63,871 nt of DNA from Chloroflexota bacterium. Its GTDB lineage: Bacteria; Chloroflexota; Anaerolineae; CG2-30-64-16. A program made the translations under genes and the position numbers. Numbering within the stretch: position 1 is the stretch's first letter; every line of letters starts with the position of its first letter. Positions 57,873 to 63,871 of the stretch are shown here, one piece after another. The notes beneath the pieces were generated by a model. The model worked only from the letters and a program-made list of their open reading frames with translations. It ran no database searches and had not been told where the DNA came from. The DNA is taken from contig JAPLHB010000202.1 of the NCBI GenBank assembly GCA_026389845.1, positions 1-63,871 of the forward strand. Direction: 5' to 3'.

Positions 57873-58982
57873 ATGTCCGACCCTCGTCTCGTCAATCTCG
57901 CCCGCCTGGTCACGGAGTACTCGCTCCGGATCAGGGAAGGGGATCAGGTGGCGATCTTCGCCGACACGGTTGCAGAGCCGCTCGTCGTCGAGCTGTACCG
58001 CCAGGTGATCCGCCGCGGCGGCCATCCGTTGCCGTTGGTGATCTCGCCCGGCACGGATGAAATCATGCTGAAAGAAGGCAGCGATGCCCAACTCCAGCAC
58101 GTTTCGCCAGTGCTCCGGCACATCTTCGAACATTTCGACGTGCGCATCAGCATTGACGCGGCCAGCAATACCCGCGCGCTTTCGGGCGTTAACCCAGCGC
58201 GACAGGCGATGCGCTCGCAGGCCCGCCGACCGTTGATCAAGGCAATGCTGGAACGCAGCGCCCGCGGCGAGATGCGCTGGAACGTCTGCCCGTTCCCGTG
58301 CAACGCCTTTGCCCAGGAAGCCGACATGTCGCTGGCCGAGTTCGAGGACTTCGTCTACGACGCGTGTCTGCTGAACGACCCCGACCCGGTCGCCAGTTGG
58401 CAGCGGGTGAAGGCGCGGCAGCAGCAGTTGATCGAGTGGCTGGCCGGCAAGCAGGAAGTGCACCTGCTCGGCCCCGACACCGATCTGCGCGTGGGCATCA
58501 GCGGGCGACCGTTCATCAACTGTTGGGGCGATTGCAACCTGCCCGATGGCGAGGTCTTCTGCGGGCCAGTAGAGACCGCGGTAGACGGTCACGTGCGCTT
58601 CAGCTTCCCGGCCATCGAAGGCGGCCGCGAGGTCGAAGATGTGCGCCTCTGGTTCGAGCACGGCGTCGTGGTCAAGTGGTCGGCCGCCAAGAACGAGGCG
58701 TTCCTGACCGAAATGCTGAACACCGACGAAGGGGCGCGGCGGCTGGGCGAATTCGCCTTCGGCACCAACTTCGGCATTCAAAAATTCATCAAGAACATGC
58801 TGTTCGACGAGAAGATCGGCGGCACGGTGCACATGGCCCTCGGCGCGGGCTACCCGGAGAGCGGCTCGACCAACGAATCGGCCATCCACTGGGACATGCT
58901 GTGCGACCTGCGCCAGGGGGGCGAGGTTATTGTGGATGGGGAGCTGTTTGCGAAGGATGGGAAGTATGTGATGTGGGAATGA
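57873..58982 (+). CDS. M29-family metalloaminopeptidase
   Basis: The 369-aa protein matches thermophilic-type M29 aminopeptidases (aminopeptidase T/S): the N-terminal LVTEYSLRIREGDQVAIFAD strand, NLPDGEVFCGPVE with a metal-binding Glu, FGTNFGIQ, the late HMALGAGYPESG and HWDMLCDLR, and VIVDGELF near the end. These cytosolic enzymes remove N-terminal residues using two metal ions. GAGGAG precedes the ATG and a good promoter lies upstream; it is monocistronic. Confidence 0.94.
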   Translation: MSDPRLVNLARLVTEYSLRIREGDQVAIFADTVAEPLVVELYRQVIRRGGHPLPLVISPGTDEIMLKEGSDAQLQHVSPVLRHIFEHFDVRISIDAASNTRALSGVNPARQAMRSQARRPLIKAMLERSARGEMRWNVCPFPCNAFAQEADMSLAEFEDFVYDACLLNDPDPVASWQRVKARQQQLIEWLAGKQEVHLLGPDTDLRVGISGRPFINCWGDCNLPDGEVFCGPVETAVDGHVRFSFPAIEGGREVEDVRLWFEHGVVVKWSAAKNEAFLTEMLNTDEGARRLGEFAFGTNFGIQKFIKNMLFDEKIGGTVHMALGAGYPESGSTNESAIHWDMLCDLRQGGEVIVDGELFAKDGKYVMWE

Positions 58983-59235
58983 GCGAATGAGCGAATCAGC
59001 GAATCAGCGAATCAGCGAATCAGCGAATCAGCGAATCGGCGAATGAGCGAATCAGCGAATCAGCGAATCAGCGAATCAGCGAATCAGCGAATCAGCGAAT
59101 CGGCGAATCAGCGAATCAGCAAATCGGCGAATCAGCAAATCAGCAAATCAGCGAATGGCGAATTGGTAGGCGACGCAACACGCAGTACGCAACACGCAGT
59201 ACGCAACACGCAATACCCAACACCCAATACCCAAT
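58983..59235. repeat. GCGAATCA octamer array plus ACGCAGT heptamers
   Basis: About twenty 8-base GCGAATCA units (58984-59160) are followed by heptamer units such as ACGCAGT, ACGCAAC and ACCCAAT (59172-59235). The region is fully in frame with the lipoate ligase gene and may encode its N-terminus. Confidence 0.92.
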
Positions 59236-60038
59236 GGCGTCTCCTCCGCCACACCGCGGCCACCGGCGCGGAGAACATGGCGATTGACGAGGCAATCGGC
59301 CGGGCGGTGGCGGGGCGGCTGGTACCGCCGACGTTGCGCTTCTACGCCTGGGACCCGCCATGCGTCTCGGTGGGCCGACACCAGTCGCTCATGGCAGTGG
59401 ACACGATCTGCTGCGCCGTCCGCGGCTATCACGTCGTACGACGGCCCACTGGCGGCCGGGCGATCCTCCACACCGATGAGCTGACCTACAGCATCGTCGC
59501 GGCGGCCGATCATCCACTGATGGAGGGGCTGGTGCTGGACAGCTATCTCCGCCTCAGCCACGGGCTGGTGGACGGCCTGCTCCGGCTCGGTATCGAGGCC
59601 CAGGAAGCGCCGGGCAGCAATCGCGCCGGCTCAGACGTCTCCGCGGCGTGCTTCGAAGTGCCCTCGGCCTACGAGATCATCGCCGGCGGCCGTAAGCTGC
59701 TCGGCAGCGCGCAGGCCCGGCGCTCCGACTACGTGCTCCAGCACGGCTCCCTCCCCCTGACCGGCGATCTGACGCGCGTGGTTGATTGCCTGGCACTGCT
59801 CACGGAGACTGAGCGGGAGGCATTGCGCCGATCGCTCGCGACTCATGCAACCACCGTCGAGGCGCTGATTGGCCGGCAGGTCACGCTCCAGGAAGCCGCT
59901 GACGCGCTGGCGGCCGGCTTCACCGCGGCGTTGGGCATCGAGCTGATCCCCGGCTACCTGACCCCCACCGAGCGCGCCTGGGTCGCAGAACTGGTGGCGG
60001 AGAAGTACGGCAACCCCGACTGGACGGAGCGAATGTAA
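59163..60038 (+). CDS. lipoate-protein ligase A family protein
   Basis: The catalytic domain spans WRLLRHTAATGAENMAIDEAI, PCVSVGRHQSLM, VVRRPTGGRAILHTDELTYS and a GGRKLLGSAQAR motif whose Lys contacts lipoyl-AMP. It attaches lipoate (or octanoate) to E2/GcvH-type domains. The 5' end is uncertain: the frame is open back to ATG 59043 within the octamer array (giving SANQRISE repeats), and TTG at 59163 is an alternative chosen here. Either way about 20 or more N-terminal residues come from repeat sequence. The NUDIX gene starts one base after its stop. Confidence 0.85.
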   Translation: MVGDATRSTQHAVRNTQYPTPNTQWRLLRHTAATGAENMAIDEAIGRAVAGRLVPPTLRFYAWDPPCVSVGRHQSLMAVDTICCAVRGYHVVRRPTGGRAILHTDELTYSIVAAADHPLMEGLVLDSYLRLSHGLVDGLLRLGIEAQEAPGSNRAGSDVSAACFEVPSAYEIIAGGRKLLGSAQARRSDYVLQHGSLPLTGDLTRVVDCLALLTETEREALRRSLATHATTVEALIGRQVTLQEAADALAAGFTAALGIELIPGYLTPTERAWVAELVAEKYGNPDWTERM

Positions 60039-60039
60039 C

Positions 60040-60528
60040 ATGCAACTACGCGAATATCGCGCGGCCGGCGGGATCGTCGTGGACGACGCCGGCCGCGCCC
60101 TGTTGATCGAACGCCTGGTGATGCGCAACGGACAGATCGGCCTGGAGGTACGGCTGCCGAAGGGACACGTCGAGCCGGGCGAGACCGACGAAGAGGCTGC
60201 GCTGCGCGAGGTATGCGAGGAGACCGGTTACTGCGGCCTGGCGGTCACCGCCGACCTGGGCGAGTATCTCAACGAGTTCAACTGGCCGGATCAGCAGGCC
60301 CGCGTCCTGCGCCACGAGCACTACTACCTGATGCGCCTGACCGATCCGGTGCGCGGCAAGCCGCAGTTCGACAACCCCGACGCCGAAGAAGCGCGCTTCC
60401 TCCCGCGCTGGGCCGCGAATCTGGCCGAGGCGGAGCGAGTTTTGACGTTCGAGTCGGAAAAGGAATTCGTGCGGCGGGCGCAAGGCGGCAATCCGCAATC
60501 TGCAATCCGCAATCTGCAATCACCATGA
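60040..60528 (+). CDS. NUDIX hydrolase
   Basis: The 162-aa protein has the Nudix box from G42 to Y64 with the RE-V-C-EE-T-G core, preceded by LEVRLPKGHVE. It hydrolyses a nucleoside diphosphate linked to another moiety. The C-terminal residues (GNPQSAIRNLQSP) are encoded by a GCAATCC heptamer array, so the native end was replaced. It overlaps the DUF503 gene by four bases (ATGA). Confidence 0.9.
   Translation: MQLREYRAAGGIVVDDAGRALLIERLVMRNGQIGLEVRLPKGHVEPGETDEEAALREVCEETGYCGLAVTADLGEYLNEFNWPDQQARVLRHEHYYLMRLTDPVRGKPQFDNPDAEEARFLPRWAANLAEAERVLTFESEKEFVRRAQGGNPQSAIRNLQSP
60488..60522. repeat. GCAATCC/GCAATCT heptamers at the NUDIX 3' end
   Basis: Five 7-base units in frame with the NUDIX gene, of the family also present at 1362-1436 and in lysA. 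Confidence 0.8.
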
Positions 60529-60812
60529 CTACCGTCGGACTTCTCACCCTCGAAATCTACGTCCCTGGCATCGCCTCGCTGAAGGAAAAGCGCGGGGTGG
60601 TCAAGCCGCTTATTGCCCGGCTGCGCAAGGAGTTCAACGTCTCCGTGGCCGAGGTGGAAGATCAGGATCAATGGGGTCACGCGGTCATCGCCGTCGCCGC
60701 CGTGTCGCCCAGCCCCGACTACGTCCACGGCCTGCTGACCCGCGTGGCTGAGTGCGTGACCGAATGGCGGCTGGACGCCGAACTGGTGGACTACCGCATC
60801 GAGATTCTCTAG
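60525..60812 (+). CDS. DUF503 family protein
   Basis: The 95-aa protein has VGLLTLEIYVPGIASLKEKRGVVKPLIARLRKEF in its first half (family signature SLKEKR) and EVEDQDQWGHAVIAVAAVS. DUF503 proteins are small, often found next to rbfA or infB, with no established biochemical role. ATGA overlap with the NUDIX gene shows translational coupling. Confidence 0.9.
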   Translation: MTTVGLLTLEIYVPGIASLKEKRGVVKPLIARLRKEFNVSVAEVEDQDQWGHAVIAVAAVSPSPDYVHGLLTRVAECVTEWRLDAELVDYRIEIL

Positions 60813-61604
60813 CTACCCCAGAAACCGCGCCAGCACGGCATCCGTCAGCCACGGAAACGTCCGGCCGACCCAGACCAGCGCGCCCCAGCCCGGCGGGACG
60901 ATCACCTGCCGCCGCGGGCGATGCAGCACGCCGGCGATGCGGTCGGCGACGTAGTCGGCGCGCATGACGCCCGGCAGGCGCGCGCCGAGCCGGCCTTCGC
61001 GAATTCCTCGCAACCGCGGGCTAAAGTTGGTCACCACGAAGCCGGGGCAGAACGCGGTCACGTGGATGCCGTGCGACCGCACCTCGCGGCGCAGCGAATC
61101 AGAAAAACTGACGACGCCGGCCTTGGTGGCGCAGTAAATGCTCGATTCCGGGAGACCGATCAACCCGGCAAGCGAGGCGATGTTGACGATGTGACCGGCG
61201 CGCTGCGCGAGCATCGCCGGCAGCACCGCCTGGCTGCACTCGATCACCGCCACCAGGTTGACGGCCACCTGTTCGCGCAGTTTCGCCGGGTCAAGATCGG
61301 CCACTGCCTGCGAGTAGCCGAGACCGGCATTGTTCACCAGCACATCCACGCGGCCCCAAACATCCAGGATCGCTGTGACGAGTTGGCCGATCTGGTCGCG
61401 GTCACGCACATCGGTGGGCGCGACGAACGCCTGCCCGCCCGCCATCGTGATCTCCCCTGCCACACGCGCCAACTCGTCGGCGCGGCGCGCGGCCAGCGCC
61501 ACGCGCATCCCGTCCCGCGCCAGGCGTTTCGCAGTCGCCTCGCCGATGCCCGACGACGCGCCGGTGATGATGGCGACCTTATCTTGTGGGTGGAATTGGA
61601 TCAT
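60813..61604 (-). CDS. short-chain dehydrogenase/reductase
   Basis: The 263-aa SDR has the cofactor motif TGASSGIG (residues 14-21), NNAGLGYSQ, IASLAGLIGLPESSIYCATK with the YxxxK catalytic pair and a C-terminal membrane-like segment (WGALVWVGRTFPWL). NADP preference is likely from ARRADEL. ATG at 61604 overlaps the end of the kinase/HPt gene upstream by 26 bases; a longer frame upstream is not homologous. Confidence 0.92.
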   Translation of the reverse strand: MIQFHPQDKVAIITGASSGIGEATAKRLARDGMRVALAARRADELARVAGEITMAGGQAFVAPTDVRDRDQIGQLVTAILDVWGRVDVLVNNAGLGYSQAVADLDPAKLREQVAVNLVAVIECSQAVLPAMLAQRAGHIVNIASLAGLIGLPESSIYCATKAGVVSFSDSLRREVRSHGIHVTAFCPGFVVTNFSPRLRGIREGRLGARLPGVMRADYVADRIAGVLHRPRRQVIVPPGWGALVWVGRTFPWLTDAVLARFLG

Positions 61605-63871
61605 CCTGTGCCCCAACCTCGCGCTCCAGCGCCGCCCGCACCCGCTCGAACTCGGCCCCGATCTCAGCGATTCTCTCCGCGGCACCAGCCAGCACCCCCT
61701 CACGGGCTGAATCCTCCAGCTTGCGGCAGATGTCAGCCAGATTCGTCGCGCCGTACATACCGCTGCCACCCTTGAGCGTATGCGCGGCCCGACGCAGGGT
61801 CGGCGCGTCGTCGGTCGCCAACGCGCGGCGCATTTCGCCCAGCAACTCGTAGCCATTCTGCACATAAAGGTGGACGAGTTCGGGCAGCGCCTACAGGCCA
61901 TCTTCTCCGAGCATCTCGCGCACGGAATCCAGATTGGTGACGGGCGGCGTGGCTTCGACCGCCGGACCCGAACGACAGCACTGCGCCAGCGCCAGCGCCA
62001 ACTCGGCAGGACGCACCGGCTTGCCCAGAAAGTCATCCATCCCCGCGGCCAGACAGGCCACGCGATCTTCGTTGCGGGCGCTGGCCGTCATCGCCAAGAT
62101 GCGCGGCTGATACTCGGCCGGCCATTCGTGACGGACGATCTGGGTCGCTTCCAGGCCGTCCATCTCCGGCATCTGGATATCCATCAGCACCACGTCGTAG
62201 GGCTGCCGGCGCAACGCCGCCAGCACCTCATGGCCGTTGGCGGCGACATCGGCCCGGTAGCCCATGCGTTCCAGCATCCGCAACGTCACCTTCTGATTCA
62301 CTACGTTATCTTCGGCCAGCAGGATATGGAGCGGGTTGCGCTCGGCCGCGTGGGTGTCGAACTGCTCTCCTTGCGGCGCGGCCGGCCTGACCAACAGGGG
62401 CGCGGCCTGATCCACGCGGCTCAGCACGCTCGCCAGCGTGGCGCCGAGTTCGGCAGGCTTCACCGGCTTGGTCAGATACGCGGCGAAAGTCACACCCTGA
62501 TCTTGCCCGCCGCGCCAGCCCCACGAGCTGAGCATGATCAACGGCAGTTCGGGATGCCCCTGTTGCAGTTTAATCCCCAGTTCCAAGCCGTCCATCTCCG
62601 GCATGTGCATATCGAGCACGGCCACATCGAAGGTCTCGCCCCGGCCAACGGTTTCCAGTGCGGCTGTGCCGGAGGCGGCCATCTCGGGCAGCATGCCCCA
62701 GGCCTGCGTCTGGCGGAGCAGGATGGCCCGATTGGTGGCATTGTCATCTACCACCAGGATCCGCTTGCCGATGAGCACCCCTAGATCAACGAGTACAGGG
62801 GCCGGGGCCCCGACGGCCTCGGCGGCCATCACGGTGAAATGGAACGTTGAGCCTTGCCCGGGCACGCTCTCCGCCCAGACCCGCCCGCCCATCATCTCCA
62901 CCAGGTGCTTGCTGATTGCCAGACCCAGGCCTGAACCGCCATACTGGCGCGTCGTCGAGGCATCCACTTGGGTGAAGGATTTAAACAGCCGATCCATGCG
63001 CTCCGGCGGGATGCCGATGCCGGTATCGCGGACGGAGAAGTGAAGCTCGTACCACTGGGCTGCCGCTCGGACACCTTCTGCATGCGCGGGGGGCTGAAAG
63101 ATGGGCGTCGCGTTCACCGAGATGACCACTTCGCCGTGCTCGGTGAACTTGGTGGCATTGCCGACCAGGTTGACGAGGACTTGCCGCAGTCGCGTGGGAT
63201 CGCTCACGATGGCCCGCGGCGTCTCCTCACTCATGGCATAGGCCAGCTCGATGCGTTTTTCGGCCGCTTTCACGGCAAACAGATCCAGCGTCTCTTCGAC
63301 GCAACCCCGCAGGTCAAACGCGACCGACTCCAGTTCCAGCCGACCCGATTCGATCTTCGAGAAGTCCAGGATATCGTTGATGATCGTCAGCAGCGTATCT
63401 ACGCTTGCGCGGATCGTCTCCACGAACTCCCGCTGGTCGGCGTTCATCGCGGTGTCCAGCATGAGACTCGTCATGCCGACGATGGCATTCATGGGCGTGC
63501 GGATTTCGTGGCTCATGTTCGCCAGGAATTCGGACTTGGCGCGATTGGCGGCATCGGCGGCCACGGCCAACTCCTGCGCCCGCTGCACGGCCTGCTCCAA
63601 ATCCGCGTTGGCGGCGGACAGTGCCTGCTCCGCTTGCTTGCGTGCGGTGATGTCTCGATCAATTCCCAGTATAACGTCACGTCCGCCCAGCGCGATCAGG
63701 GAGGTGGACACCTCGACGGCAAACACGGTTCCGTCCTTACGACGATGAAAGGTCTCCATTCGCAGGACACCGCTCTCGCTCTGTCGGATGCTCTCCATGT
63801 ACTCCGCGCGTTCGGTCGGGCCTCCAGGAGTCAGGTTGAGCACGTCAATGGATTGCCCCACCAGTTCGTCG
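61579..63871 (-). CDS. hybrid sensor histidine kinase, partial, with in-frame TAG before the HPt domain
   Basis: The gene runs off the right edge. Visible in order: the end of a PAS domain, coiled coil, HisKA (NMSHEIRTPMNAIVG), HATPase (DTGIGIP, GGSGLGLAI), receiver 1 (ILVVDDNATNR, AVLDMHMPEMDG), receiver 2 (ILLAEDNVVNQ, VLMDIQMPEMDG) and, after TAG at 61891-61893, an HPt domain with the phospho-acceptor H in AAHTLKGGSG. The frame is otherwise continuous (EDGL-stop-ALPELVHLYV). Either the HPt domain is lost by a nonsense change, is translated separately from an internal start (an ATG is at 61861-61863), or the TAG is read through. Confidence 0.85.

Noticed and set aside
58983..59165. The regular GCGAATCA array as a CRISPR array
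   Set aside because: Units are 8 bases with no spacers, and no cas genes are near. The same reasoning rejects the arrays at 6046, 8458 and 29675.
10421..63871. Reassignment of TAG to a sense codon genome-wide
   Set aside because: Of the genes ending here, several use TAG as a normal stop (for example mreB, mrdA, relE-like partners), so TAG must still terminate.

Overview
The window is GC-rich bacterial chromosome. Gene content (mreBCD-PBP2-rodA, M29 aminopeptidase, P1 peptidase, DUF503, GT1 glycosyltransferases, short secreted proteins) and the very dense load of dispersed palindromic and 7-8 bp tandem repeats fit a Chloroflexota genome, probably Anaerolineae-like. That placement is inference; there is no rRNA or other strict marker here.

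Layout. 0-8.5 kb: tail of a broken glnS copy, then the rod-shape operon mreB-mreC-mreD-mrdA-rodA, a lipoprotein and gltX. 8.6-12.1 kb: small proteins and a second glnS interrupted by an in-frame TAG. 12.4-15.4 kb: a tRNA-Gln(CUG) hotspot with three tRNA copies inside duplicated segments and decayed or intact toxin-antitoxin genes between them. 15.5-20.2 kb: an AT-richer island on the minus strand with a GGQHR-motif protein and a HEPN-like protein in an operon, flanked by membrane proteins; this is the best candidate for an undescribed (possibly defence) system. 20.7-25.1 kb: one very large secreted multidomain protein. 25.4-32.4 kb: KAS II, a SIS sugar isomerase, an MFS permease and a fused lysA-dapF gene. 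32.7-37.5 kb: a PhoR/PhoB-like pair and a second sensor kinase. 37.6-41.7 kb: P1 peptidase, MFS permease with an apparently leaderless promoter, BNR-repeat secreted protein. 41.7-55.6 kb: acyl-CoA ligase, two [alkaline-phosphatase-superfamily + GT1] pairs, two and a third fragmentary sulfotransferase-like genes, acyltransferase, a ruined flippase and an MBL hydrolase, together a plausible sulfated/acylated glycolipid locus. 55.6-63.9 kb: coaBC, methyltransferase, M29 aminopeptidase, lipoate ligase, NUDIX, DUF503, SDR and a hybrid kinase whose HPt domain is cut off by an in-frame TAG; that gene runs off the right edge.

The most striking overall feature is repeat invasion. About eleven copies of a long palindromic element with TGTCATTCTGAGCGGGT ends lie between genes, and arrays of many different 7-mers/8-mers form gene ends. 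Several repeat families also sit in frame inside conserved enzymes: at least four within LysA-DapF plus the linker that fuses them, one in CoaBC, one in the secreted protein. This resembles Rickettsia palindromic elements but with several unrelated families. Four conserved genes also carry in-frame stops (two TAG, one TGA, one TAA), which are either real pseudogenisation, assembly error or low-level readthrough.
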